DNA of 45,103 bases from an uncultured Bacteroides sp. (GCA_949288715.1 CASELH010000019.1:1-45103), one strand, 5' to 3'; numbered from the stretch's first letter, positions 1 through 9,037 are shown. Made by a program: numbers and translations. The notes: a model not told the origin generated them from the letters alone.

Positions 1-116
1 TTATAGTTGTGTCTATCGTTTTAGTATCGCGCATCTGAACGCGTCTATTATTTTAGTTTATGAACAAAGAAAGTGTCTAGTGAAATCAGGAAAAGACAGG
101 TCTTGGAAGGAGGGTA

Positions 117-201
117 GATAAGTCCGGGACTGATGCCACATCAGTCCCGGACTCATGTCACATCAGTCTCGGACTGATGTACCCTCAGTCCGGGACTTAT
201 C
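117..201. repeat. 22-bp tandem array A (4 units) of short palindromes
   Basis: Four 11-bp near-palindromes AGTCC-N-GGACT (third copy AGTCTCGGACT) start at 121, 143, 165 and 187, a strict 22-bp period. The 11-bp segments between them are weaker dyads of the GATG..CATC type. The outer flanks GATA (117-120) and TATC (198-201) make the whole block one large inverted repeat. It ends 63 bp before the methyltransferase start. No promoter box is recognised between it and the gene, and nothing else is recognised in 1-116. Confidence 0.85.
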
Positions 202-264
202 TCATGACTTTCTCTATCTGTAAATAAATATAACCAATACTTAACCTTCATCCCATCCCCGCCT

Positions 265-966
265 ATGCCCTCCCTCTACCTGCTGCCCGTCACTTTGGGC
301 GACACTCCGTGGCAGAACGTACTGCCCACGTACAACCGCGACATCATCCTCCGCATCCGCCACTTCATAGTGGAAGACGTGCGCTCTGCCCGACGCTTCC
401 TCAAGCGGGTGGACCGCGACATCGACATCGACGCCCTCACCTTCTACCCGCTGAACAAGCACACCACCCCCGAGGCCGTAAGCGGATACCTGCGCCCCCT
501 GGAGGCTGGGGAGGACATGGGCGTCATCTCCGAGGCCGGATGCCCCGCCGTGGCCGACCCGGGTGCCGACGTGGTGGCCATCGCACAGAAGAAAAACCTG
601 CGCGTGGTGCCGCTCGTGGGCCCCTCGAGCATCATCCTCTCCGTCATGGCCTCCGGCTTCAACGGCCAAAGCTTCGCCTTCAACGGCTACCTGCCCATCG
701 ACCCGCAGGCCCGCGCCTCCCGGCTCCGTCAGCTGGAGCAGCGCGCCTATGCCGAGGGGCAGACGCAACTCTTCATAGAAACCCCTTACCGCAACAACCG
801 CCTGGTGGAGGACATACTGCACACCTGCCGCCCGGCGACGCGCCTCTGCATCGCCGCCAACCTGACCTGCGAGGGCGAGTATGTGCGCACCCGTACCCTA
901 AAAGAATGGACAGGCCGGGTGCCCGACCTGTCCAAGATTCCTTGCATATTCCTGATTTATAAGTAA
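265..966 (+). CDS. SAM-dependent methyltransferase, tetrapyrrole methylase (RsmI-like) family
   Basis: The 233-residue protein has the tetrapyrrole methylase fold signature: the segment around residues 85-130 reads MGVISEAGCPAVADPG followed by VPLVGPSSIILSVMASGFNGQSFAFNGYLP, matching the RsmI family (2'-O-methylation of C1402 in 16S rRNA in E. coli). It is shorter than classical RsmI (about 280 residues) and lacks the usual N-terminal GTLY-type glycine motif, so the substrate is uncertain. The ATG follows a T/A-rich leader without a clear Shine-Dalgarno, as is common in Bacteroidetes. The gene converges on lipA with only 16 bp between stop codons. A GGACAGG/CCTGTCC stem (908-933) near its 3' end could serve as a terminator. 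Confidence 0.8.
   Translation: MPSLYLLPVTLGDTPWQNVLPTYNRDIILRIRHFIVEDVRSARRFLKRVDRDIDIDALTFYPLNKHTTPEAVSGYLRPLEAGEDMGVISEAGCPAVADPGADVVAIAQKKNLRVVPLVGPSSIILSVMASGFNGQSFAFNGYLPIDPQARASRLRQLEQRAYAEGQTQLFIETPYRNNRLVEDILHTCRPATRLCIAANLTCEGEYVRTRTLKEWTGRVPDLSKIPCIFLIYK
908..933. other. stem-loop in the 3' end of the methyltransferase gene
   Basis: GGACAGG pairs with CCTGTCC, and the inner CGGG-TG-CCCG can also pair. It lies inside the coding sequence 30 bp before the stop and just before a convergent gene. A role in ending transcription is a guess, because no T-run follows. Confidence 0.35.
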
Positions 967-982
967 GATTCCGCCCGCCAGT

Positions 983-1855
983 CTACAGCCTTCGTGCCGT
1001 CTGCTCCGCGTGGTAGGACGAACGCACCAGCGGCCCGCTCTCCACTTGCCGGAAGCCTTTGGCCAAGGCCGTCTCCCGGTAGCGGGCAAACTGCGCGGGC
1101 GTCACATACTCGGCCACGGGCCAATGCCGGCGTGAGGGCTGCAGGTATTGGCCGATGGTGAGCACCTGGCAACCCACTTGTCGCAGGTCGTCCATCAGTT
1201 CCTCCACCTCCTGGGGCGTTTCGCCCAGCCCCACCATGATGCCCGTCTTGCAGATGATGCCGCTTCCGGCTATTTGTCTCAGCACCTCCAGGCTAGTGTC
1301 ATAGCGCGCTGCGCTGCGCACCAGCGGGCTGAGGCGGCGGATGGTTTCCATGTTGTGCCCCATGATGTCGGGCCGCGCCTCAATGACTTGTGCCACCAGC
1401 TCCGCACGCCCTTGGAAGTCGGGCACCAGCACCTCGATGGTCGTCTGCGGGCATCGGCTGCGCAGGGTGCGTATGGTGCGTGCCCAGTGTGCGGCGCCCA
1501 GGTCAGGCAGGTCGTCGCGGTCTACCGATGTCACTACGGCATGCTTCAGCTTCATCAGCGCTACCGAATCGGCCACATGCTCCGGCTCGTCGGGGTCCAG
1601 TGGCAGAGGACGGCCCGTCTTCGTGTTGCAGAAGCGGCAGCTGCGGGTGCACGTGTCGCCCCCTATCATGAAGGTGGCCGTGCCCCGCCCCCAGCACTCG
1701 CCCAGGTTGGGGCAGCGCCCGCTGCTGCAGATGGTGTGCAGCCGGTGCGCCTCTACTATGTGCTTGGTCTCGGTGTATCGCTCATTGGCGGCGATGCTTA
1801 TCTTCAGCCATTCGGGCTTCCGCAGGGGCTTTTGGGGAGTGTCTTGCGGGGTCAT
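983..1855 (-). CDS. lipA: lipoyl synthase
   Basis: This 290-residue radical SAM enzyme inserts two sulfur atoms into protein-bound octanoyl groups to make lipoyl cofactor for 2-oxoacid dehydrogenases and the glycine cleavage system. Both iron-sulfur clusters are visible: the auxiliary CX4CX5C (CSSGRCPNLGEC, about residues 40-51) and the radical SAM CX3CX2C (CTRSCRFC). The LipA C-terminal RSSYHAE motif is present. The start is the ATG at 1855, which overlaps the stop of the upstream peptidase gene as ATGA. A longer open frame exists upstream but only as a shadow of that peptidase gene. The overlap points to translational coupling with the DPP IV-like gene. Confidence 0.97.
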   Translation of the reverse strand: MTPQDTPQKPLRKPEWLKISIAANERYTETKHIVEAHRLHTICSSGRCPNLGECWGRGTATFMIGGDTCTRSCRFCNTKTGRPLPLDPDEPEHVADSVALMKLKHAVVTSVDRDDLPDLGAAHWARTIRTLRSRCPQTTIEVLVPDFQGRAELVAQVIEARPDIMGHNMETIRRLSPLVRSAARYDTSLEVLRQIAGSGIICKTGIMVGLGETPQEVEELMDDLRQVGCQVLTIGQYLQPSRRHWPVAEYVTPAQFARYRETALAKGFRQVESGPLVRSSYHAEQTARRL

Positions 1856-4065
1856 TTCAGTTTCTCGTTGAAGAAGTTGGCCAACTTGGTGTACAGGTGC
1901 AACCTTGTGTTCCCGCCGAAGATGCTGTGGTTGCGGTTGGTGTACACCTGCATGTCGAACTGCTTGCCCAGCTGCACCAGGTGTTCGGCATATTCGGCGC
2001 AGTTCTGGAAGTGCACATTGTCGTCGGCCATGCCGTGCACCAGCAGGAGGTCGCCGTGCAGCTTGTCGGCACGGGTCATGGCTGAGGCCACCTTGTATCC
2101 CTCGGCATTCTCCTGCGGAGTGCGCATGAATCGCTCGCCGTAGATGGTGTCGTAGTAGTTCCAGTCGGTCACGGCGGCCACCGCAACGCCGGCGCGGAAT
2201 ACAGGCGTGCCCTCGCTCATGCTCATCAGTGTCATGTATCCGCCAAAGCTCCATCCCCAGATGCCGATGCGCTGTTTGTCCACATAAGGCAGGCTGCCCA
2301 GGTAGAGGGCGGTTTCCACCTGGTCGCGTGCCTCCTTGACACCCAGATTCAGGTAAGTGCATTTCTCGAAGGCTACACCCCGTCCGCCGGTGCCCCGTCC
2401 GTCCACGCAGGCCACCACGTAGCCTTGCGAGGCCATGTACGTCTCCCAACTGATGCTGAATCGGTCTACCACCTCCTGCGAGCCCGGGCCGCTGTACTGG
2501 TACATCAGCACGGGATATTTCTTCGTTTCCGAGAAGTCGGCAGGTTTCATCATCCATCCGTTCAGCTCGGTGCCGTCCGATGTCCGGAAGCTGAAGAACT
2601 CCTTCTGCGGCATGGCGTATTGCGCCATCTTGTCCTTCAGTTTCTGGTTGTCCACCAGGGTGGTGAGCACCTTGCCTTTGTTGTCGTTCAGGGTGATGAC
2701 GACGGGGGTGTTCAGGCTGGTGTATCGGTTCATGTAGTACTTCATGTCCGTGCTGAACTGGGCACTGTTGGTACCTGCCTGTGCGGACAGTTTGGTTTTC
2801 TTCCCCCTCCGGTCTATCTTGTAAACGGCCTGGCACATGGGGCTTTCCTCGCGGCTGGTGTAGTAGAAGGCGCCCTCCCGTTCGTCATAACCCAGGAAGC
2901 CCGTCACTTCGTACTGGCCCGAGGTGACTTGCTTTTGCAGGCTGCCGTTCATGTTGTACCAATACAGGTGGTTGTAGCCGCTCTTTTCGCTGGCAAAGCT
3001 GAAGTGCTCCGGGTAGAAGCGGATGTAGTCGAAGGTGCCTTCCTTGATGTACGTGTCGCTCTCGTCACGCAGCACCAGCTTGCAGACGGTGCTGCGCGGG
3101 TCGGCAAAGTAGAGGTCCAGTCTGTTCTGGTGACGGTTCAGCGTAATGATGGCCAGCTTATTGGGGTCTTTGGTGAACTGTATGCGGGGGATGTAGCCGT
3201 CTTCATCCAGGGGCACGTCGATGCGCCGCGTCACCTTCGTCTTGATGTCGAAAGTGTGCACCGATACTTTGGAGTTGGCTTCTCCCGTCTTAGGATATTT
3301 ATAGGTATAGGCACCCGGATATTTGGCATAGGCATCTATGTGTGGAGCCTCGCCGGCATATACGGGAAACGAGTAGGAGGGCACCTCTGATTCGTCAAAG
3401 CGAACGAAAGCCAGCATCTTGCTGTCAGCACTGAACTCCAGGGCCCGGTTGAAGGCAAACTCTTCTTCGTACACCCAGTCGGGAATGCCGTTCAGCACGC
3501 TGTTCCGCTTGCCGTCTTCCGTCACCTGGCTCTCGCTGTTGTTGTACAGTAGCTTCACCAGGTAGATGTTATTGTCGCGCACAAAGGCCACCATGTTGCC
3601 GTCCGGCGAGAATACCGGCACCTGTTGCGGTCCTCCGTCCGACAGCCGCTCTACCACATTGTTGATTTTCCCTTCCAAGTTGCGCTTCAGGCTGTACAGG
3701 TAGTGCACGGCGGTATAGGAACGGCGATAGATAGGCGTGGTCTCTGTAGCGATAAGCAGCTTGCTTCCATCGGGCGAGAAGCTGTAGCTGTCGAAGGTCT
3801 TGAACGGGCACTCGCGTGCCGTGGCGGCATCAAACAGCACCTCCACGGCTTTCCCCGTCTTGAAGGAGTATTTGATGATTTGCGTACGCCCGGCATTCAT
3901 TTGCGAGTAGTGTTCCCCGTCGCCCGGGATGGGGATGACGCCGTAAATGTTTTCGGGTGTGAACTGTCCCGATACGATTTCTTTCAGATTGAGTGCCTTG
4001 CCTCCTTGCGCAAAGCTTGCCAGTGTGCAGAGGCAGCAGAAGAATAAAATGCCTAATTGTCTCAT
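1852..4065 (-). CDS. dipeptidyl peptidase IV-family serine peptidase (S9B)
   Basis: The 737-residue secreted protein has a signal peptide (MRQLGILFFCCLCTLASFAQ). An N-terminal beta-propeller of DPP IV type follows, with repeated FSPDG motifs and the WVYEEEF segment characteristic of DPP IV. The C-terminal alpha/beta hydrolase has Ser606 in GWSFGGY, Asp681/682 in MADDNVH and His713 in NRNHSI. It is expected to remove Xaa-Pro dipeptides in the periplasm or at the cell surface. The frame stays open 17 codons upstream, but the signal peptide sets the start at 4065. A -7 box (TAAGTTTG on the minus strand, 4104-4111) precedes it. Its stop overlaps the lipA start by 4 nt. Confidence 0.95.
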   Translation of the reverse strand: MRQLGILFFCCLCTLASFAQGGKALNLKEIVSGQFTPENIYGVIPIPGDGEHYSQMNAGRTQIIKYSFKTGKAVEVLFDAATARECPFKTFDSYSFSPDGSKLLIATETTPIYRRSYTAVHYLYSLKRNLEGKINNVVERLSDGGPQQVPVFSPDGNMVAFVRDNNIYLVKLLYNNSESQVTEDGKRNSVLNGIPDWVYEEEFAFNRALEFSADSKMLAFVRFDESEVPSYSFPVYAGEAPHIDAYAKYPGAYTYKYPKTGEANSKVSVHTFDIKTKVTRRIDVPLDEDGYIPRIQFTKDPNKLAIITLNRHQNRLDLYFADPRSTVCKLVLRDESDTYIKEGTFDYIRFYPEHFSFASEKSGYNHLYWYNMNGSLQKQVTSGQYEVTGFLGYDEREGAFYYTSREESPMCQAVYKIDRRGKKTKLSAQAGTNSAQFSTDMKYYMNRYTSLNTPVVITLNDNKGKVLTTLVDNQKLKDKMAQYAMPQKEFFSFRTSDGTELNGWMMKPADFSETKKYPVLMYQYSGPGSQEVVDRFSISWETYMASQGYVVACVDGRGTGGRGVAFEKCTYLNLGVKEARDQVETALYLGSLPYVDKQRIGIWGWSFGGYMTLMSMSEGTPVFRAGVAVAAVTDWNYYDTIYGERFMRTPQENAEGYKVASAMTRADKLHGDLLLVHGMADDNVHFQNCAEYAEHLVQLGKQFDMQVYTNRNHSIFGGNTRLHLYTKLANFFNEKLK

Positions 4066-4103
4066 ATTCAGGTATGAACGTTGTTTATAAATGTATGATT
4101 TTG

Positions 4104-4111
4104 CAAACTTA
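4104..4111 (-). promoter_or_regulatory. -7 box (TAAGTTTG) for the DPP IV-lipA operon
   Basis: It matches the Bacteroidetes -7 consensus TAnnTTTG about 39 bp before the start. No exact -33 TTTG lies at the usual 19-21 bp spacing; TTCG is found 20 bp away. Confidence 0.5.
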
Positions 4112-4179
4112 CACAATTTCTTTGGAATAAACGAACAAAATGCCGGGAATGCAAGGCATGCAGGTTTCAGATTAATTCG

Positions 4180-4187
4180 TACATTTG
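4180..4187 (+). promoter_or_regulatory. -7 box (TACATTTG) before the HD-domain gene
   Basis: It matches TAnnTTTG and sits 28 bp before the GTG start of the HD-domain gene. No convincing -33 box is seen. Confidence 0.5.
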
Positions 4188-4215
4188 CGCCCGTAAACTA
4201 AAAAACTGATAGAAC

Positions 4216-4755
4216 GTGGATCCAGTTGCCCTGATACAGAAGTATTATCCCGATGATAATGCCCCCTTGCAATACATCCTGTTAAGGCATTCTGCCGATG
4301 TGGCCGAAAAAGCCGCGCAGATTGCCGAACGCCATCCCGAACTCCACTTAGACCAACGTTTTGTATATGAAGCCGCCATGCTGCACGACATAGGCATCTT
4401 CATGACCAATGCCCCTTCCATCCATTGCTATGGCGACAAGCCTTACATTTGCCACGGATACCTGGGCGCCGAGCTGATGCGGCGTGAGGGCTATTTCCGC
4501 CATGCCCTGGTGTGCGAGCGCCACACGGGTGCCGGCATCTCGCTGGAGCAAATAGAGCGCGAGAACCTGCCCTTGCCCCACCGCGACCTGATGCCCGTCA
4601 GTCTGGAGGAGCAAGTCATCTGCTTTGCCGACAAGTTCTTCTCCAAAACCCATTTGAATGACGAAAAGACGGTGGAAAAGGCCCGGAAAAGCCTCCAGAA
4701 GTATGGTGAAGAGGGGCTGCAACGCTTCGACCGCTGGTGCGAACTGTTCTTGTAA
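4216..4755 (+). CDS. HD (HDIG) domain protein, putative phosphohydrolase
   Basis: The 179-residue soluble protein carries the metal-binding HD pattern: His in LLRHSADVAEKAA, the HDIG motif in AAMLHDIGIFMT, His residues in CHGYLGAELMRREG and ERHTGAGIS, and a late Asp in CFADKFFSK. This is the YqeK/HDIG type of hydrolase. The substrate cannot be read; nucleotides or phosphate esters are typical for the family. The start is GTG at 4216, since no ATG fits upstream and the HD helix begins soon after. It is divergent from the DPP IV gene and has its own -7 box. Confidence 0.85.
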   Translation: MDPVALIQKYYPDDNAPLQYILLRHSADVAEKAAQIAERHPELHLDQRFVYEAAMLHDIGIFMTNAPSIHCYGDKPYICHGYLGAELMRREGYFRHALVCERHTGAGISLEQIERENLPLPHRDLMPVSLEEQVICFADKFFSKTHLNDEKTVEKARKSLQKYGEEGLQRFDRWCELFL

Positions 4756-4800
4756 GCATCTAAAATTCTTTAAAAAACAGGATTATACGTATAAAATCAG

Positions 4801-4808
4801 TACTTTTG
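4801..4808 (+). promoter_or_regulatory. -7 box (TACTTTTG) before the LptD-like gene
   Basis: It is a full match to TAnnTTTG 26 bp before the ATG, implying a very short leader. The -33 box is not recognisable. Confidence 0.55.
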
Positions 4809-4834
4809 CCCCTTCAAGCGCAAACCCTTAGTCA

Positions 4835-7573
4835 ATGACGTCGTTGAAACAGAACATATTTATATCGTTCCTTCTACTGCTTGTCTTGCTGTCTTTTTCG
4901 ACTGAAGCCGTCTCACAACGGCGTATGAGGCCGGTGCAACCTCCCGTAGGCATTGCTCCGCAAGACTCTGTGGCCCTGAACGACACATTGGCTGCCGACT
5001 CCCTGCGCCAAGATACCGTGGCCGCCAAGAAAGACAATGGGCTGGATGCCCCCGTCACCTATGAGGCCAACGACTCGCTCGTCTTTACCCAAGACGGCTA
5101 TGCCCACCTCTTCGGCGAAAGCAAGGTGAACTATCCCCACCAGAATATTGAGCTTACGGCAGAAGTCATCACCATGAACATGGACAGCAGCATTGTCTAT
5201 GCCCATGGCGTGGAAGACTCGCTGGGTGTCATCCAAGGCCGCCCCGTGTTCAAGGACGGCGAGACTCCCTACGAAACCAACACCATCCGCTACAACTTCA
5301 AGAGCAAAAAGGGCGTCATAAGCAACGTGGTGAGCCAGCAAGGCGAAGGCTACGTCACCGGCAATAATGCCAAGAAGGGCAGCAGCGACGAGCTTTACAT
5401 GAAAAGCGGCCGCTACACCACGTGCGACAACCACGAGCACCCCCACTTCTACATGCAGATGACCTATGCCAAGGTGCGCCCCAAGAAGAACATCGTGACG
5501 GGTCCCGCCTACCTTGTGGTGGAAGACGTGCCGTTGCCCTTGGCAGTGCCCTTCTTTTTCTTCCCCTTCTCCAGCAGCTATTCATCGGGATTCCTGATGC
5601 CTTCATACATGGACGACTCCAACCGAGGCTTCGGTCTCACCAACGGCGGTTACTACTTTGCCATCAGCGACCAGATGGACCTGAAGGTGCAGGGCGACAT
5701 CTTTACCAAAGGCTCGTGGGCGCTCAATGCCGAGACCAACTACGTGAAGCGCTACAAATACTCCGGCCTGCTGCAGGCCAGCTACCAGGTGACCAAGACG
5801 GGCGATAAAGGCCTGCCCGACTACATGGTGTCGAAAGACTTCAAGATAGTGTGGAGCCACCGCCAGGATGCCAAGGCCAACCCCAACTCCACCTTCTCGG
5901 CCAGCGTGAACTTCTCTACCAGCAGCTACGAACGCTCCAACATAGGCAACCTGTACAATGCACAGGCCATGTCTCAGAACACCAAGACGTCGAGTATCAG
6001 CTATTCGCGCTACTTCTTCGACCGTAAGCTCCAGATATCGGCCACGGCCAACATTGCACAGACCATGCGCGACTCGTCCATCAACCTCACCCTGCCCGAC
6101 GTCAACATCTACCTCACCACTATCTACCCCTTCAAACGCAAGCACCAGGTAGGCGATGAGCGTTGGTACGAAAAAATTTCACTCAGCTATACCGGCCGCC
6201 TGAAAAACAGCATACAGACGAAGGACAACCTGCTGTTCAAGTCCAACCTCATTAAAGACTGGGACAACGGCATGCAGCACGACATCCCCATCAGCGCCAC
6301 GTTTACCTTGTTCAAGTACTTCAATGTGACGCCCTCCTTCAACTACACCGAGCGGTGGTACACCCGCAAGATAAAGCGCGGCTGGGACGATGAAAGCCAG
6401 CGGGAGGTGCAGACCGATACTGTCTACGGCTTCCACCGCGTGTACAACTACAGTGCCAGCCTGGGCATCAACACCAAGATATACGGCATGTACAAGCCCC
6501 TTCTTTTCCCCAAGAAGGAGATACAGATACGCCATGTCATCACGCCCTCCATCTCCATCAGCGGGGCGCCCGACTTCTCGTCCAAGCGCTTCGGCTACTA
6601 CGACACCTACTACCGGCCCAACAGCGCGGGCGGGCAGGACACCGTGCAGTACTCTTACTACTCCGGCCAGGCCTTCACGCCTCCCGGCACAGGCAAGTCG
6701 GGCAACATCACCTTCTCCGTCTCCAACAACCTGGAGATGAAGTACAAGGACAAGAACGACTCCATCCGCAAGATAAGCCTGATTGACGAGTTGGGTGCCA
6801 GCATCAACTACAACATGGCTGCCGCCACCCGTCCCTGGGGCGACCTGCAGCTCAACCTCCGCCTGAAGCTGACCAAAAGCTACACCTTCAGCATGAGTTC
6901 GCGCTTCAAAACCTACGGTTACAAGTTCGACGAGCGGGGCAACGTGGTAGACAACGACCGCACGGAGTGGTCCTATGGTCGCTTCGGCATCTTCCAAGGC
7001 TATGGCTCCTCGTTCAGCTACACCCTGAACAACGACACGTGGAAAAAGCTGAAAGGCTTCTTCACCGGGAAGGACGATGAAGAGGAAGAGCAGAAAGAGG
7101 GCGAGGAAGCGGGCACCGAGACGGAGGACACGGCCGGCACCAGCCCTGCCGGCGGAAAGAAAACGGAGCAGGCCGCTGCCGATGAAGACGGCTATCAGGT
7201 GTTCAAGATGCCGTGGTCCATCAACCTGAACTACAGCTTCAACATTGCCGAAGACCGCTCCAAGCCCATCAACCGCAAGACCATGCGCTACCCCTACCGC
7301 TACACGCACAACCTCAGCGCGTCTGGCAACATCAAGATATCCAACAACTGGTCCATCAGCTTCAACTCGGGCTACGATTTCGAGGAGAAGGAAATTGTGC
7401 AGACCACGTTCAACATCACGCGCGACCTGCACTGCTTCAGCATGTCCGCCAGCCTTTCACCCTTCGGCCGCTGGAAGTACTACAACTTCACCATCCGCGC
7501 CAACGCCAGCATCCTGCAAGACCTGAAGTGGGACAAGCGCAGCCAGACGCAGAGCAACATCCAGTGGTATTGA
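4835..7573 (+). CDS. lptD: LptD-like LPS-assembly outer membrane protein
   Basis: The 912-residue protein starts with a signal peptide (hydrophobic residues about 8-27). An OstA/LptA-like jelly-roll domain follows, including LTAEVITMNMDSSIVYAHG and a GRYTTCDNHEHPHFY segment typical of LptD-like proteins. After the hydrophobic VPLPLAVPFFFFPF stretch comes a long beta-barrel that ends in aromatic WY. The family translocates lipopolysaccharide to the outer leaflet. A low-complexity acidic stretch (about 745-785, rich in E, T, A and G) interrupts the barrel and is probably an extracellular or periplasmic loop. Cysteines are few, so the E. coli two-disulfide arrangement is not conserved. It is a monocistronic gene with its own promoter and terminator. 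Confidence 0.88.
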   Translation: MTSLKQNIFISFLLLLVLLSFSTEAVSQRRMRPVQPPVGIAPQDSVALNDTLAADSLRQDTVAAKKDNGLDAPVTYEANDSLVFTQDGYAHLFGESKVNYPHQNIELTAEVITMNMDSSIVYAHGVEDSLGVIQGRPVFKDGETPYETNTIRYNFKSKKGVISNVVSQQGEGYVTGNNAKKGSSDELYMKSGRYTTCDNHEHPHFYMQMTYAKVRPKKNIVTGPAYLVVEDVPLPLAVPFFFFPFSSSYSSGFLMPSYMDDSNRGFGLTNGGYYFAISDQMDLKVQGDIFTKGSWALNAETNYVKRYKYSGLLQASYQVTKTGDKGLPDYMVSKDFKIVWSHRQDAKANPNSTFSASVNFSTSSYERSNIGNLYNAQAMSQNTKTSSISYSRYFFDRKLQISATANIAQTMRDSSINLTLPDVNIYLTTIYPFKRKHQVGDERWYEKISLSYTGRLKNSIQTKDNLLFKSNLIKDWDNGMQHDIPISATFTLFKYFNVTPSFNYTERWYTRKIKRGWDDESQREVQTDTVYGFHRVYNYSASLGINTKIYGMYKPLLFPKKEIQIRHVITPSISISGAPDFSSKRFGYYDTYYRPNSAGGQDTVQYSYYSGQAFTPPGTGKSGNITFSVSNNLEMKYKDKNDSIRKISLIDELGASINYNMAAATRPWGDLQLNLRLKLTKSYTFSMSSRFKTYGYKFDERGNVVDNDRTEWSYGRFGIFQGYGSSFSYTLNNDTWKKLKGFFTGKDDEEEEQKEGEEAGTETEDTAGTSPAGGKKTEQAAADEDGYQVFKMPWSINLNYSFNIAEDRSKPINRKTMRYPYRYTHNLSASGNIKISNNWSISFNSGYDFEEKEIVQTTFNITRDLHCFSMSASLSPFGRWKYYNFTIRANASILQDLKWDKRSQTQSNIQWY

Positions 7574-7585
7574 TGCCTGTGGCGT

Positions 7586-7606
7586 GCCGGGCATCCGGCT
7601 TTTCTT
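7586..7606 (+). terminator. intrinsic terminator after the LptD-like gene
   Basis: A GC-rich stem GCCGG-GCAT-CCGGC is followed by TTTTCTT, 13 bp past the stop. Confidence 0.7.
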
Positions 7607-7741
7607 CCCATGACGTATTTCTCCTCATCCCGTACCTGTGGCCCGTAGTATGGCCTGCCTTGCCGCGGGTTTGATTGATTCTATTACTTTTCTTGTATGT
7701 ATTTCCTTCGGTCCTTCTTCGCTCCATAGCGGCGCAGAATG

Positions 7742-7807
7742 ACCGAACCAGTACCGAATGGGGTACGAATGGGGTAGGTAGTTGGTACGTAGTTGGTAAT
7801 TTTGGAT
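7742..7807. repeat. 22-bp tandem array G (3 units, 11-bp half-steps)
   Basis: GTAC/GTAG/GTAA cores recur at 7751, 7763, 7774, 7785 and 7796, that is every 11 bp with one step of 12. They form three 22-bp units from 7742. GAATGGGG and AGTTGG sub-motifs alternate between the cores. It lies between the convergent lptD-like and AAA ATPase genes; the rest of 7607-7825 shows nothing recognisable. Confidence 0.7.
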
Positions 7808-7825
7808 TTTTGTACTTCCCTTTTA

Positions 7826-9037
7826 TCAGAAATCAGTCATAAGGAAGTCATGCAAGTGGATATGTATAATGCCCGGATATTCGGGGAGTCCGCCGCTGAC
7901 CGGATCCATAGAGACGACATATTTAGGGTAGTTATCACGTATGTTGTACAGGTTTCCGAACTCTCTTGTGATGGTATCTTCTGAACCGAGCAGATACACA
8001 GCTTGTACATAGAGCTTTTGCTCTCTACGCGTGGCCACAAAATCGACCTCACCGTTGCGCAGGATGCCTACCGTGACTTTGAAGCCCTGCGTGGCAAGGT
8101 GGTGGAAGATGACGTTTTCTATTACTTTCTCGATGCTGCCGCGCAGGTTGAAACCGCAGAGCAAGTTGCGCAAGCCGTGGTCGGAGAAATAATATTTGTA
8201 ATTCTGTTCGAAGATGCGCTTGCCATGAATGTCATACCTCTGGATGGGTGTGATGATGAATGCCCCACACAGATAGCGCAGATAAGTGGAGGTAAGCGTG
8301 TCGGATACCTTTTCGCCGTGAGACTTCATGGTGTTGGTGACGTTCCTCACAGAAATGAGCTTGCCGATGTTATCGGCAACAAATGTGGAAAGGTTTTCAA
8401 TAAATGCGACGTTGCGGATTTCCTCTCGTGCGATGACATCGCGTAGCATGATGGTATTATAAACGCTTTGTAAGTAATCTCTTACCTGGTTTTCGTCTTC
8501 TATGTCGTAGTGGCAAAGACCGGGAAGCCCACCAACGCGTAGATAGGCCAAGAGGCTTTTGTCTGTGTCTTCCAATTCATGGAAACGGAGGAAGCCCCTG
8601 TATGTGAGGCTGTGTATGGGGACTTCAATGTACCGTCCGGAAAGCCGTGTGCTTAACTCTGAGGAGAAGATATATGCATTGCTGCCCGTGGCTATGATTT
8701 GGCAACGGTTTTCCGCATGAAGGCTGCGTAGGGCATCTTCATAATCTGTAATGTCCTGTACTTCATCAATAAGAAGGTAGTTGTCGCCACCCTCTGGTAA
8801 ATTGGCTACGGCATATTCGTATAAGTCTTTGGCGGTACTGATGCTCTTAAACGCATAAAGTTCCTTGTTGATGTACACTACATTCGCTGCATTTTTGTGG
8901 GTTTGAAGCCAAGTATGTAACTGTTTAAGCATATAACTCTTGCCGACACGACGTTGGCCAACAAGAATAATCATCATGCCCTTGTCCAACAGGGAAACAA
9001 TGTGCTTGAGGTACGTAGGACGTTCTATAATTTCCAT
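7826..9037 (-). CDS. AAA ATPase with DUF4143 C-terminal domain
   Basis: The 403-residue protein has a Walker A motif (GQRRVGKS, about residues 26-33) and Walker B (YLLIDEVQD). A sensor-like ATGSN and the arginine-rich LSTRLSGRYIEVPIHSLT segment are typical of the ATPase/DUF4143 family. The C-terminus carries a PD-(D/E)XK-like core (EN..FHHL, GEVDFVATRREQKLYVQ). The cellular role of the family is unclear; such genes are often patchily distributed. The start is set at MEIIERPTYL (9037), because the open upstream extension is A/T-rich noncoding sequence containing a -7 box. It is an orphan gene with a single-gene transcription unit. Confidence 0.88.
   Translation of the reverse strand: MEIIERPTYLKHIVSLLDKGMMIILVGQRRVGKSYMLKQLHTWLQTHKNAANVVYINKELYAFKSISTAKDLYEYAVANLPEGGDNYLLIDEVQDITDYEDALRSLHAENRCQIIATGSNAYIFSSELSTRLSGRYIEVPIHSLTYRGFLRFHELEDTDKSLLAYLRVGGLPGLCHYDIEDENQVRDYLQSVYNTIMLRDVIAREEIRNVAFIENLSTFVADNIGKLISVRNVTNTMKSHGEKVSDTLTSTYLRYLCGAFIITPIQRYDIHGKRIFEQNYKYYFSDHGLRNLLCGFNLRGSIEKVIENVIFHHLATQGFKVTVGILRNGEVDFVATRREQKLYVQAVYLLGSEDTITREFGNLYNIRDNYPKYVVSMDPVSGGLPEYPGIIHIHLHDFLMTDF

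Noticed and set aside
117-201. CRISPR array reading of the 22-bp tandem arrays
   Set aside because: Conserved parts are only 9-14 bp, the 8-11 bp linkers are too short to be spacers, units are degenerate, and there are no cas genes in the window.
983-2836. A 617-residue minus-strand frame containing lipA
   Set aside because: The first half is an out-of-frame shadow of the DPP IV gene; lipA homology starts at the ATG at 1855.
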